Positions 1-9,654 of a stretch of 64,000 nucleotides of DNA are shown here, in pieces. The position numbers and the translations under genes were made by a program. The notes beneath the pieces were generated by a model. It saw only the letters and a list, made by a program, of their open reading frames with translations. It had not been told where the DNA came from and made no database searches. The stretch comes from Dyella_B acidisoli (GTDB taxonomy: Bacteria > Pseudomonadota > Gammaproteobacteria > Xanthomonadales > Rhodanobacteraceae). Every line of letters starts with the position of its first letter. Position 1 is the stretch's first letter. Location of the stretch: NCBI RefSeq assembly GCF_049532895.1, contig NZ_CP064031.1:3968001-4032000 (forward strand). Direction: 5' to 3'.

Positions 1-803
1 TGACGGGCGACAACCAGCGCAGCTTGAACTTCGGCGTCAACTATCGCGACGCGAACACCGTCACCTCACAATCGCGCACGCTTGAATTCGTCGCCAACGA
101 AAGCGAGCTGTGGCATGAATGGGTGCGCACCGTGGGCGTACATGCCCTCACCGGCACTTTCAGCGTCGGCAAGCGCCCTGATGAACCGGAAAGCACGCCC
201 GGGGTGGAGCATGGCCGCAGCACGCTCATCTATGCGGAGGGCTCGTTGAGTCGCAAGGTGGCGGACAATCTCGACTTCGTCCGTCGCGGTTGGTCGCTGA
301 ACTTCGATGTGCGCAGCACGGCAAGCGATCTGTTCTCCACCGCGCGCTTCAGCGAGATCACAGCCAGCGGCAAATGGATCCGCTCGTTCTGGCGCACCAA
401 CCGATTGATCCTGCGCGGCGATGTCGGCCACGTGTGGACCAGCGACTTCCAGGCCTTGCCGCCGCAGCTGCGCTTTTTCGCCGGCGGCGATCAATCCATT
501 CGCGGTTATACCTATCAGGCTGTTGGCCCACAAAACGGCTACGGCCGCGTGATCGGCGGCAATAGCTTGGCCATCGCCAGCGCCACGGTGGAGCACTACT
601 TCACGCCGCGCTGGGGCATCGCCACCTTTGTCGACGCCGGCAATGCCTTCAACGGCACCAATGTTCATCCCAAGATCGGCACGGGCATCGGTGTACGCTG
701 GCGTTCACCGGTGGGCATGATCCGCTTGGATGTAGGCACGCCGATCAACGATGCACAGCACCGTGGCGTGGAGTTGCACTTGGTGATCGGACCCGACTTG
801 TGA
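1..803 (+). CDS. tamA: TamA, C-terminal part (outer membrane BamA-family barrel), 5' end outside window
   Basis: The frame is open from the first bases of the window to the stop at 801-803, giving about 266 residues of the C-terminal end of an Omp85/BamA-family barrel. The region around 470-520 encodes the Omp85 signature of the barrel (FFAGGDQSIRGY, the RGY motif of strand-loop 6), and the chain ends as an amphipathic final strand. Family knowledge: TamA sits in the outer membrane and, with the inner-membrane-anchored TamB, helps insert beta-barrel proteins or move lipids. The stop overlaps the tamB start (TGATG), so the two are translationally coupled. POTRA domains and signal peptide must lie upstream of the window. 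Confidence 0.93.
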   Translation, partial: TGDNQRSLNFGVNYRDANTVTSQSRTLEFVANESELWHEWVRTVGVHALTGTFSVGKRPDEPESTPGVEHGRSTLIYAEGSLSRKVADNLDFVRRGWSLNFDVRSTASDLFSTARFSEITASGKWIRSFWRTNRLILRGDVGHVWTSDFQALPPQLRFFAGGDQSIRGYTYQAVGPQNGYGRVIGGNSLAIASATVEHYFTPRWGIATFVDAGNAFNGTNVHPKIGTGIGVRWRSPVGMIRLDVGTPINDAQHRGVELHLVIGPDL

Positions 804-3800
804 TGAACACGACACAGCCCGCTCCCCGTCCTCGCCGCCGTTGGCTTCGCGCTATTGGCATTGCGTTACTCGTGTTTTTCGTTCTGCTGGCCAGCAGCCT
901 GTTCTGGCTGCTTTGTACCGGCTCAGGTTTGCGCTTTGCGCTGGCGCAAGCACAAGGTTTCACGCATGGCGCGTTACAGGTGCAGCAAGCAGAAGGTCGG
1001 CTGATCGGCCCGATCGACATCGCGCTGCTGCGTTATGACGACGGCAAGGGCACTGACGTCGTTATCACACGCACGCACCTGAATTGGAATCTTGCCGCCC
1101 TGCTCTATAAGCAGCTCCACATCATCGACCTTCGTGTAGAGCACGTGGATGTGGCGCTTCCGGCTTCACAAGAACCTTCCTCTTCTTCCAGCAATTTTTC
1201 GCTCAAACCGCCGATCGAGATGTTGCTGGATCGCGCGCACGTTGGTCCTGTGACCATCACCGAGCAAGGCAAACCTCTATTTGCTTCCGACCAGCTCGAT
1301 ATCTCTGGTCGCTGGGCCAATAGCGGCATCGATGTGAGCACGTTGACACTGCGTGCACCGGATGGACACGTCGACCTCAATGGCAAGCTCGGCGTCGGCC
1401 GGCGCTATCGAGGCAAAGGTCACGCCGAGATCGCGTGGAAAGTGAATGAGGTCGAGTACATCGGCACGCTCAATGCACAGGGTGATGGCCGCAACGCGCA
1501 ATTGCAGTTGGCCTTGACGCAACCGACGAGCGCGCAGCTGCAGCTTGATGTGGATCAACGCAACAACAATGCATGGACAGCCAAACTCGATGCGCCTGCC
1601 TTCAATCCCAAACCTCTACTGGGCAGCAGTTCGCTGACACGTCTTGGCGTAAGCCTGCAAGGCAGCGGAAACCAGCAAGGCGGCACGCTGACTGGTCAGC
1701 TCGATCTCAACGACTACCGCGTGCTTCTGCAGCCATTGCAGGCGAGCATCGACAAGGATTTCAAGACATTCACCTTGCAGCAGTTGCAACTGGCTTCACC
1801 GCAGATCAAAGGTCAATTGAGTGCCGCCGGCACGATCCATCTCGATGCTCATCCGACCCGTGCGGATCTGATCGTCGATTGGAAGAATCTCGAATTGCCT
1901 GCCGACCTGGTTGGCCAGATCCTCGATAGCCAGGGACATCTCGCCGCCAAAGGCAGCGCAGATGCCTATCACGCCGAAGGTGAAGTGACGATTGGTCCAC
2001 CCGGCAAACCGGCCAAGCTCGCCTTGAACCTGGACGGCACACCGCAGCAGATCCAATTGCATACGTTGAGCCTTCTGCAGCCGCAGGGTCAATTCAGCGC
2101 GAACGGTTCGCTGACATGGCAGCCCGATCTCGCCTGGCAATTGCAGGCAACCGCGAACAAATTCGATCCAGGCCAGCTGTTTGTTGGCTGGCAGGGATCG
2201 CTCGACGCTGATCTCGCCACACAAGGCAAGTTTGCGCAAAAACAGCCTGACGTCACGCTCGACCTGCGCAAATTGGATGGTCAGTTGCGCCAACGCCATC
2301 TGCGCGGCACAGGGCGGCTGCATGTATCGCCCAACCACGTAGTGGATGGCACGCTGGAACTTGCGTCCGGCAGCAGCAGCATCAAACTGCTCGCGCAACC
2401 GGGCAGCAGCAACAACGCGAACGTCACCCTGGCCATCGCATCGTTGAACGACTGGCTGCCGCAAGCCACCGGTGCGCTGAATGGCCAGTTCCGCGTACGC
2501 GGCAACTATCCTGCACTGGCCGTCAACGGCACGCTGCAAGGTCAATCGGTAGGCTGGGACAAGCAAAGCGTCCATAGCTTGCAGTTGCAGGCAGACGTGC
2601 CGGATATCAGCCATCCAGGCGGCAAGCTGGAGCTGGATGCAGCGGGCGCCACTATCAGCGGCCTTGCCTTCAAGCAGATTCACCTCAATGGTCAAGGCAC
2701 GTCAGCGCAGCATCAGTTGTCGCTTGACGCGCAAGGCCAACCACTGTCCATCTCGCTTGCACTTAGTGGCTCGTTGAAGGCACAGAACTGGAACGGCACG
2801 CTTTCCTCGCTCACGCTGGACGTGCAAGGCATGCCACGCTGGCATCAGCAACAAGCGACGCAGCTAGGTTGGAACGACGGTAACGCGAGCATTGGCGATT
2901 TATGCCTGACGGCGGGCGAGCCCTTACTTTGTGTCAACGGCAAGCTGGATAAAGCCAGCAACCTCGATGCCGGTTATCGCCTGCACGCCGTACCGCTGAC
3001 ATTGGTGGTCGATGCAGCCGGTGTCACCAACATGCCGGTGAGCGCCGACGGCCTGCTGGAAGGTAGTGGAAAAATTCGGCGCACCAGCGCTGGCGCACTC
3101 ACCGGTAATGCGTCGATCACCTCATCGCAAGGTCGCATTACCTACAACGAACATCCTGATCAGCCGTTGCTCACCTACAAGGATCTCGCCTTGAATGCTG
3201 AGCTGTCGCCTGGCAACCAGCACGCGACTGTGTATGCAGCGCTCAACGGCAATGGACGTATGGATGGGCAAGTTGCTATCACGGGATTACAACAGGTACT
3301 CAATGGCCAAGTTAGCCTGCATCTGGACGACCTGGCCTTCATGAGCTTGTTCACCGATACGCTGGCCAACGTCAAAGGCCGTATAAATGGTGACTTCAAA
3401 CTCGGCGGCACCGTCGCAGAACCGGCTATCACCGGCCAGGCAGGCATTGACGGCTTCGCCGCCGAAATACCCGACGCAGGCTTGAAGTTCACCGATGGAC
3501 GTCTGGTAGCGACCACCACCGACGCGCGGGAGCTTCGCATCGATGGCAGCGTGCAATCCGGCAAAGGCGCGCTTGCCATCAGCGGCACGGCAGGGCTCGA
3601 TGCGCAAACACCCACGACGATTACGCTCAAGGGTAACGAAGTCACGGTCATCGACATTCCAGCGGCGAAAGTCGTGCTTACGCCGGATCTGCAGGTTCGC
3701 CACGACACACAAGGTCTTCAGGCCACAGGCTCCGTACGTCTGGACAGCGCCGATGTGAATCTCGACAAATTGCCAGGCAGCGGCGTCAACAAGGCATCGC

Positions 3801-4585
3801 CAGATGTCGTGGTCGTGGATGAGCCTCAACCGGCGGCAAATAGTGGGGCCACGCCCATCAACGCATCGATCAAGGTGGATCTCGGCCAGCGCGCGCATTT
3901 GATCGGCATGGGATTGGATGGGCGATTGGGAGGTGTACTTACCGTCGAGGAACGTCCAGGCCGGGCCACCACCGGTCAAGGGCAGGTCACGGTCACTGGC
4001 ACGTACAAGGCGTACGGGCAGAAGCTGCAGATCCAGCAAGGCCAATTGCTGTTCGCCAGCACGCCGATCGACAACCCAGGCCTCAACATCAAGGCGATCC
4101 GCAATCTGCAGCCTAACGCCACTATCAACGAAGGCCAGCAAGTGGGTCTTCAGATCACGGGTACCGCAAAACGCCCCGTCCTTACCGTATTCTCAAACCC
4201 GGTGATGGATCAGTCCGACGCGCTTTCCTACATGATCACTGGCAAGCCGCTATCGCAAGTGAGCAGCGGCGGTGAAAGTAATATGGTGAACGCGGCAGCG
4301 CAGGCACTCGGCTCGGCGACCGGGAATCTGCTCGCCAAAAGCATCGGCAGCAAGCTCGGCATCGAAGATATCGGCGTAAGCAGCAGCGACGCCTTGAACG
4401 GCAATTCTGCTTTCACGGTTGGCAAATATCTTTCGCCGCGGCTCTATCTGAGCTACGGCATCGGATTGTTCGAGCCTGGCCAGGTCATCACCCTTCGCTA
4501 TCGGCTCAGCCGACGCTGGAGCTTTGAAGCGCAGAACGCCACCGATTTCAATCGAGCCAGCGTCAACTACCGTATCGAGAAGTAG
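803..4585 (+). CDS. tamB: TamB, translocation and assembly module, DUF490/AsmA-like
   Basis: A 1260-residue protein with one N-terminal transmembrane helix (about residues 14-36, after an Arg-rich cytoplasmic start), a very long repetitive beta-strand region with many alternating LxLxGxG-type segments, and a C-terminal DUF490/TamB domain (roughly the last 350 residues) ending in an outer-membrane-protein-like strand (SVNYRIEK). This is the usual TamB plan: anchored in the inner membrane, spanning the periplasm as a hydrophobic groove and contacting TamA. I place the start at the ATG overlapping the tamA stop; the GTG three bases earlier is possible but less likely. A short REP-like repeat follows the stop. 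Confidence 0.95.
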   Translation: MNTTQPAPRPRRRWLRAIGIALLVFFVLLASSLFWLLCTGSGLRFALAQAQGFTHGALQVQQAEGRLIGPIDIALLRYDDGKGTDVVITRTHLNWNLAALLYKQLHIIDLRVEHVDVALPASQEPSSSSSNFSLKPPIEMLLDRAHVGPVTITEQGKPLFASDQLDISGRWANSGIDVSTLTLRAPDGHVDLNGKLGVGRRYRGKGHAEIAWKVNEVEYIGTLNAQGDGRNAQLQLALTQPTSAQLQLDVDQRNNNAWTAKLDAPAFNPKPLLGSSSLTRLGVSLQGSGNQQGGTLTGQLDLNDYRVLLQPLQASIDKDFKTFTLQQLQLASPQIKGQLSAAGTIHLDAHPTRADLIVDWKNLELPADLVGQILDSQGHLAAKGSADAYHAEGEVTIGPPGKPAKLALNLDGTPQQIQLHTLSLLQPQGQFSANGSLTWQPDLAWQLQATANKFDPGQLFVGWQGSLDADLATQGKFAQKQPDVTLDLRKLDGQLRQRHLRGTGRLHVSPNHVVDGTLELASGSSSIKLLAQPGSSNNANVTLAIASLNDWLPQATGALNGQFRVRGNYPALAVNGTLQGQSVGWDKQSVHSLQLQADVPDISHPGGKLELDAAGATISGLAFKQIHLNGQGTSAQHQLSLDAQGQPLSISLALSGSLKAQNWNGTLSSLTLDVQGMPRWHQQQATQLGWNDGNASIGDLCLTAGEPLLCVNGKLDKASNLDAGYRLHAVPLTLVVDAAGVTNMPVSADGLLEGSGKIRRTSAGALTGNASITSSQGRITYNEHPDQPLLTYKDLALNAELSPGNQHATVYAALNGNGRMDGQVAITGLQQVLNGQVSLHLDDLAFMSLFTDTLANVKGRINGDFKLGGTVAEPAITGQAGIDGFAAEIPDAGLKFTDGRLVATTTDARELRIDGSVQSGKGALAISGTAGLDAQTPTTITLKGNEVTVIDIPAAKVVLTPDLQVRHDTQGLQATGSVRLDSADVNLDKLPGSGVNKASPDVVVVDEPQPAANSGATPINASIKVDLGQRAHLIGMGLDGRLGGVLTVEERPGRATTGQGQVTVTGTYKAYGQKLQIQQGQLLFASTPIDNPGLNIKAIRNLQPNATINEGQQVGLQITGTAKRPVLTVFSNPVMDQSDALSYMITGKPLSQVSSGGESNMVNAAAQALGSATGNLLAKSIGSKLGIEDIGVSSSDALNGNSAFTVGKYLSPRLYLSYGIGLFEPGQVITLRYRLSRRWSFEAQNATDFNRASVNYRIEK

Positions 4586-4644
4586 CCTCTATTAGGTTAG
4601 GAAGGGGTGACCATCTTAGGTTGCATAAGAGTACACATTCCCTC

Positions 4645-4735
4645 ATGGTCGTCATTCCCGCGAACGCGGGAATCCATGTTCAAAGATGCATCAGAGCACA
4701 ATGGATTCCCGCTTTCGCGGGAATGACGGCCGTGA
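4645..4735. repeat. REPIN/BIME-type inverted pair, family A
   Basis: Two short hairpins (core ATTCCCGCG...CGCGGGAAT) lie in opposite orientation about 85 bases apart, beginning GTCGTCATTCCCGCG and ending CGCGGGAATGACGGC. The same pair, including part of the spacer (ATCAGAGCA-AATGGATTCC), recurs at 52985-53075. The structure matches REP doublets found between genes in many gammaproteobacteria; here it separates convergent tamB and the FkbM gene. Confidence 0.85.
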
Positions 4736-4767
4736 GGTATGAGTGGCTTTCATCGCAACTTACCGTT

Positions 4768-5535
4768 TTACAACTCGTAACGCTGCTCCAGTTCGAAACG
4801 GCTCTCCACCGGAGATGCAATCACGTTCTGCTGCACGCAGCCGGGAAAAATATTCACACTCTCGCTCGCGTGATTGTCCGCATTGTAGAGGTACGGCGTA
4901 TGCGACCAGCAACGGTAACCGAGATCCTTGATCGCCTGCACTTCTGCTTCGACCTGCTCGATACCGGAAAGACGGTAGTAAATGATCGGGCGATGCTTGC
5001 GAATCGTTTCCGCAGCGCCCAATAGCAGATCGATCAGGCTGCCCGACAGATTGATCTTGAGCAGATCCAGGCTATCCAGATTGAGGCTGTCGAGCGTGAC
5101 GACATTGACCATTTCATCCTCCTCGCCATCCGGCACGACACCACCGGGCAGCGACGACAGCACAAGCTGTGCATCCGAGCGAGCCAGCCAATGAGAATGC
5201 GTATACACGTTCGTGAGCTGATTGATGGCGACGTTTGCACAAAGCTGCTGGAACGGTAGACGGCGCGGTTCAGCGACATATACCTTGCCCTTTTCGCCCA
5301 CCGCCCGGGCGAACCAGAGCGTGTGCGCACCGTATTCACCACCGAATTCCAGCACGCTCTGCCCGTCCTGGATCAACCCGCTAAGCAGGTTGAGCTCTTG
5401 TTCCGACCATTCGCCGTAACGCTGCAACGAGCGAGCCACCGAGCCTTTGACGGGAACACCTGTCATCATGCCGTAGCGCGTCGACCACAAGCGTGATGAG
5501 GATTCCGATGCATTGGCTTTCTTTTGCGTGTTCAT
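4768..5535 (-). CDS. FkbM-family SAM-dependent methyltransferase
   Basis: A 255-residue protein with a Rossmann-type SAM site at residues 61-70 (VLEFGGEYGA) followed by an acidic motif at the end of the next strand (VYVAEPRR). The later half (VTLDSLNLDSLDLLKINLSGS, in pieces) has the FkbM/Methyltransf_21 pattern, in which a D-x-(L/I)-K-x-(D/N) segment follows the core sheet. FkbM enzymes O-methylate small molecules or sugars; the substrate cannot be read from the sequence. The ATG at 5535 has AAGAGG upstream; TTG at 5541 is less likely. It lies 40 bases downstream of the large membrane/TPR protein gene on the same strand and is probably cotranscribed with it. Confidence 0.8.
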   Translation of the reverse strand: MNTQKKANASESSSRLWSTRYGMMTGVPVKGSVARSLQRYGEWSEQELNLLSGLIQDGQSVLEFGGEYGAHTLWFARAVGEKGKVYVAEPRRLPFQQLCANVAINQLTNVYTHSHWLARSDAQLVLSSLPGGVVPDGEEDEMVNVVTLDSLNLDSLDLLKINLSGSLIDLLLGAAETIRKHRPIIYYRLSGIEQVEAEVQAIKDLGYRCWSHTPYLYNADNHASESVNIFPGCVQQNVIASPVESRFELEQRYEL

Positions 5536-5574
5536 GATCAAACCTCTTGAGTATGAAATGAATAGGGGTTCTTG

Positions 5575-7740
5575 CTAACGCATGGCGCTCGCGATGCTGA
5601 GTTGCCGCGTCGCCTGTTGCTGCGCGATTAGCTGCTCTGGCTGAGTGGAAGCGCTGCCCCACTGCCGGCAGGCTTCCTGCCAGGTAGCGAGCAGCGTTGG
5701 CGTCGCCCGGCCGTTGCGCCAGGCTTTTTCGCAAAGTTCGGAGGCGCGGGCGAAATCGGCGTTTCGCAAATAAATCTGTGCCATACGTAGCACCGTTTCC
5801 GGGTGCTGCACGTGCAGGGCTTCCAAGCGGGTGCTCAAACCGATAGCGACATTGCTTTGCACCGACATGCCCGGCAGGTTCTCGTAAGCCCATTGCACGG
5901 CAAGCCGGCATTGCAGGCTTTCGGAGCGAAGATGCAGCTCACCCTCGGCCATGAACGCGTGCATCAATGCATGGGAATACGCTTCTTTGGCCTGCTCGGG
6001 CGGTAGTACGTTGCCTCGGGCGAGTGCGGTAAGCGCGACTGCAAGCGCGTTATCGCCACTAGGGACGCGTTTGTAAAGCAGATCGAGCAACGTTTGCGCG
6101 GTATCCAGACTCTTCAGGCGCGCACCACCTTCCTCAATCGCGGCACGCTGCCGAAGAATGTCGGCACGACGCCGCTGTGCGACATCAGCGCTCGCTGGAA
6201 GCTCGCAAAGGTGCACACATATCGCCTCAGCCTCACTGTACTTTGCGAGTGCCACGTCACCGAACTGGCACTCGGCCAAGAAAATGAGTGCATCGATCCA
6301 GACAAGCAATATGGTCGGCTCGCCACCCGCCAAATCTTCCGCATAGCGCGACTGCATACCGCGCAGCGAAAGCAGGCGCGAAGCACCCTTCTGGCGCTTC
6401 GCGCGGCGGAGATCGATATCGATGTGGCGCGCGAGCCATGTTGCAGGCCTCTCCACATCGGAAGCCATGCCCAGATCGATCCACTTCCTCGCTTCTTCAT
6501 AGAGCGATTCGGCTTCGCGATGGTTCGCATTGTCCGCTCGCAACAATAGCGTGCTGACGAGTAGCCACGGCAACGTCAGTGTTTCTGTATCGGGAATGGT
6601 TTGCCGCAGCAAACGTTCCCATGCCTCCAGAATGAAGCTCTGTGCCGGCTCGCTGCTCATGCCCATCACGTTAGGCAGTGTGCTGTCGCGCTCGATAAGG
6701 AGCGCGGGAATATCTTCACCATCCGGTATTGCAATGGCTTCCAACTGATCGAACAGTTCGGACAGCGGATTGTCTCTGGAGGCACGCACTGAGACATTTT
6801 CATTTTCTTCGACGAACCGCACCTCTTCTCCGCCTACGGATTCCAAAGGCAACTCGTCTGCCTCCGGAGTCGCTTGCGCAATATACGCAGACAGGGAAGC
6901 GGGGAGAAAGTCGATCGGCGCCGCAGCGTCCCAATGCTCATATCCTTCGTAATCGAGTGCCTGATACGACCATTCCAGCCACGAAAAATCGATACGACCG
7001 GTTTCAACATGCGGGGTCTCTGAGGCCGTTACAGCTTCAAACCGTACTGGCGTTGCATCCTCAGATGATCTTTCGCTATTTGGTTGTGGTGATGTCTGCA
7101 CCGATTGCACAGCCACATCAGTCGCTTCACTACAAGTTTTGCCAAGCGTTTCGACACGCCGCCGGCGATAGTGTGCCGAGCCAGTCCATATCATCGCGAT
7201 CAAGGCGAGTGCCGCAAGCAGCCAAAACCATGGAAAATCGGATCCTGACCTTTCGTTGGCAGGCCTGACAATGGATGGCAACGGTGCGTTGCTGGTATCC
7301 ACTTCGCTCGCCCCGGTAAGGGGCGCAACGTCGATAGCCGACGCTGATGACAGCGTTACCGAAACATCACCCACGACGCGATCAATCGCTGCTACTGCTT
7401 GCTTGCTGTTGCGTCCACGGGGTGTCGTGTACGCACCGAGGGATGCGTTCACTTGCGCCAGTTCCGTCGATGGTGACGCAGACACAGCTGCTGTATCGAG
7501 CGGCGAGTCGTTTTCGGACTTCAGGCCGACTTGCGCCTTAGCCGCAGTTATCGCGAGCGATTCGGAGACAGCAGTTTTTGCATACAACTTCGTCTTGTCC
7601 GGCGCGCGGTAACTGCATGCAACCAGCCCCACCAGCAGCGTAAGAATGCTGACACAGCATACGTAGCGATGTCCGATACGAAACGGAAACGCAGCGACCT
7701 TGGCCAACATGCGATCAGCATTGTCTTCCGAAGTCATCAT
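5575..7740 (-). CDS. Large membrane protein with acidic linker and TPR-like C-terminal half (FimV/HubP-like layout)
   Basis: A 721-residue protein that I cannot assign to a named family. Visible parts: a hydrophobic N-terminal segment (about 26-42) ending in a lipobox-like LVAC; a low-complexity Ser/Thr/Ala-rich stretch to about residue 165; a clear transmembrane helix (about 169-187, WFWLLAALALIAMIW) followed by HYRRRR; an acidic Glu-rich stretch; and a helical, Ala/Leu/Arg-rich C-terminal half (about 350-720) with TPR-like spacing (ALLYKR, AEGELHLRSESLQ, AQIYLRNADFARASELCEKAW). Exported N-terminus, single helix, arginine cluster, acidic cytoplasmic domain with TPR recalls FimV/HubP polar hub proteins, but no LysM domain is seen. 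ATG 7740 follows GGGGAAG at good spacing. Confidence 0.6.
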   Translation of the reverse strand: MMTSEDNADRMLAKVAAFPFRIGHRYVCCVSILTLLVGLVACSYRAPDKTKLYAKTAVSESLAITAAKAQVGLKSENDSPLDTAAVSASPSTELAQVNASLGAYTTPRGRNSKQAVAAIDRVVGDVSVTLSSASAIDVAPLTGASEVDTSNAPLPSIVRPANERSGSDFPWFWLLAALALIAMIWTGSAHYRRRRVETLGKTCSEATDVAVQSVQTSPQPNSERSSEDATPVRFEAVTASETPHVETGRIDFSWLEWSYQALDYEGYEHWDAAAPIDFLPASLSAYIAQATPEADELPLESVGGEEVRFVEENENVSVRASRDNPLSELFDQLEAIAIPDGEDIPALLIERDSTLPNVMGMSSEPAQSFILEAWERLLRQTIPDTETLTLPWLLVSTLLLRADNANHREAESLYEEARKWIDLGMASDVERPATWLARHIDIDLRRAKRQKGASRLLSLRGMQSRYAEDLAGGEPTILLVWIDALIFLAECQFGDVALAKYSEAEAICVHLCELPASADVAQRRRADILRQRAAIEEGGARLKSLDTAQTLLDLLYKRVPSGDNALAVALTALARGNVLPPEQAKEAYSHALMHAFMAEGELHLRSESLQCRLAVQWAYENLPGMSVQSNVAIGLSTRLEALHVQHPETVLRMAQIYLRNADFARASELCEKAWRNGRATPTLLATWQEACRQWGSASTQPEQLIAQQQATRQLSIASAMR

Positions 7741-7941
7741 CACGCTTCCCCGGGAAATCTACTTGATTACAAGTCACGACGAACGACATTGCACGCAGCG
7801 TCGCTCGTGTTCTCGACAGTAGGATTGTTCCGTGATCCAAAGATCGACGGGATAGGAGAAATACGAAACTACGGCCGCCTGGCCTTCTACTTCAGATTCG
7901 AAGCAAGCAACTCGTGAAGAATGGTGTTGCGATCTAATCCT

Positions 7942-9408
7942 TCAGTGCACAGCCGTCGCTTGCTCTCCCGCCGCCGCTTGCGATGTGCGCAAAAACACAG
8001 CACCCGCCACAGCCCCCAGCGCGGCGAAACACGCTCCTACCAAAAAGGCCAACTGATAGCCCGACGTCAGCGCCAGCGTGTCCATGCCACCTGCCGCTGT
8101 CACACCCTGCGTACGGGCCGCTGCCAAACTCGCCAGCACAGCCAGACCCAGTGAACCACCCATCATGAATGCCGTGTTCACAACGCCTGAGGCCAATCCC
8201 GATTCGGATGGCCCTACGTCGTTCATCGCCGCCAGCAAAACAGGATTGAATGCAACGCCAGCGCCGATACCCAGCAGAACCATGCCCGGCAAAATGTCAC
8301 GCAAGAAGTGGCCATGCTCCGGCGCATTCGCAAACAACAACAAACCACACGCCGCCATGGCGAGACCGACCACCAACGGACGACGGATACCGAAACGCAT
8401 CACCAGCTTCGCAGACAGCCCAAGCGAAAACACCGCCATGATCAAGTTGGCAGGCAGGAAAGCGAGACCCACTTCCATCGGCCCGTAGCCGAGCACGAGC
8501 TGCATATACAACGCGGAAAGAAAAAACCAGGCAAACATCGCCGCCGCCCAAAGCACGCCCACGACGTTGGACACCACCAGATTGCGCAGCCGAAACAGAC
8601 GTAATGGCATCAGCGGCACGTGCACGCGCGCTTCCAACCACAGGAACACCACCAACAAAGCGACTGCAATCGCCAACTGCCCCACCGTTCTCGACGAAAG
8701 CCAGCCAACTTGATTGCCGTTGACGATGGCATACACCGCCAGCATCAACGCGGTGGTCACCGTGATCGCACCCCACACGTCCAAATGTTTGGATGCTGCC
8801 GTTCCCGTCGCTGCCGGCAGCAAGCGCAGCGAAGCTACCACCACGCCAATACCGATCGGAAGATTCACCAGAAACACCCAGTGCCAGCTCAAGCTGCTGG
8901 TGAGCACGCCGCCGAGCATGGCGCCAAGACTGCCACCGCCTGCGCACACGAAACCGTACACACCCATGGCCTTGGCGCGATCCTGCGGATCCGTAAACAA
9001 ATCCATGATCAGCGACAACGCCACCGCCGTCACCACCGCACCACCCAAGCCCTGTATGGCGCGCGCGACGACCAGCGCGATCTGCGTGGTGGAAAGCCCG
9101 CAGGCGAGCGAAGCCAGCGTGAACGCAGCGATACCGATCAGGAACAGGCGTCGATGCCCGTAGAGATCGCCCAACCTGCCGCCCAACAACAGAAAACCAC
9201 CGTAGGTGAGCAAATAGGCGTTCACCACCCAGGCAAGCGTGATGTCGCCGAACTTCAGATCCACTTTGATCGAAGGCAAAGCCACGTTAACGATCGTGGT
9301 ATCGAGCACGATCATCAACACACCCAAGCAAAGCACGATCAAGGCCAGCCAGCGTCGATCGGGATGCATGGAGATATGAGAATGATGTGCGGCCGGCGAA
9401 TGCGTCAT
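7942..9408 (-). CDS. MFS drug exporter, DHA2 (EmrB/QacA) family
   Basis: A 488-residue integral membrane protein with about 14 hydrophobic helices. Motif D1/C-type signature LDTTIVNVALPSI lies in the first helix, and motif A (GRLGDLYGHRRLFLIG) between helices 2 and 3, both diagnostic of DHA2 proton-driven exporters. I chose ATG 9408 (AAAGG upstream) rather than the longer reading frame, because the residues before it are charged and unlike the family. The gene stands alone on this strand, divergent from the GH92 gene; no EmrA-type adaptor or regulator is next to it, so the substrate is unknown. Confidence 0.88.
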   Translation of the reverse strand: MTHSPAAHHSHISMHPDRRWLALIVLCLGVLMIVLDTTIVNVALPSIKVDLKFGDITLAWVVNAYLLTYGGFLLLGGRLGDLYGHRRLFLIGIAAFTLASLACGLSTTQIALVVARAIQGLGGAVVTAVALSLIMDLFTDPQDRAKAMGVYGFVCAGGGSLGAMLGGVLTSSLSWHWVFLVNLPIGIGVVVASLRLLPAATGTAASKHLDVWGAITVTTALMLAVYAIVNGNQVGWLSSRTVGQLAIAVALLVVFLWLEARVHVPLMPLRLFRLRNLVVSNVVGVLWAAAMFAWFFLSALYMQLVLGYGPMEVGLAFLPANLIMAVFSLGLSAKLVMRFGIRRPLVVGLAMAACGLLLFANAPEHGHFLRDILPGMVLLGIGAGVAFNPVLLAAMNDVGPSESGLASGVVNTAFMMGGSLGLAVLASLAAARTQGVTAAGGMDTLALTSGYQLAFLVGACFAALGAVAGAVFLRTSQAAAGEQATAVH

Positions 9409-9574
9409 GAGATGCCTTTGAATGCGGATGTGCTCTTTTGGGTACGTCGAACGAGCCATCCTGAAATCGACATCGCAAGATATCACTCTCGCACCGTTGG
9501 CGGCCCGCACTTATCGTGTGACGCAGCGATTCCAGCATGAGGCCGCCTGCTCCGGGCGCATGCTGCGCCGCGGT

Positions 9575-9603
9575 TTGACACGCGTGATTTAGATCGATCA
9601 AAT
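9575..9603 (+). promoter_or_regulatory. Candidate sigma70 promoter of the GH92 gene
   Basis: A perfect -35 hexamer TTGACA at 9575-9580 is followed 17 bases later by TCAAAT (4 of 6 matches to the -10 consensus) at 9598-9603, about 50 bases upstream of the GH92 start and directed toward it. Position and spacing support it; no experimental evidence. Confidence 0.45.
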
Positions 9604-9654
9604 TCGGCCTTGGCGTAGCTTCATCACTCGTACGCAATCTACAGGGGTCATCTA

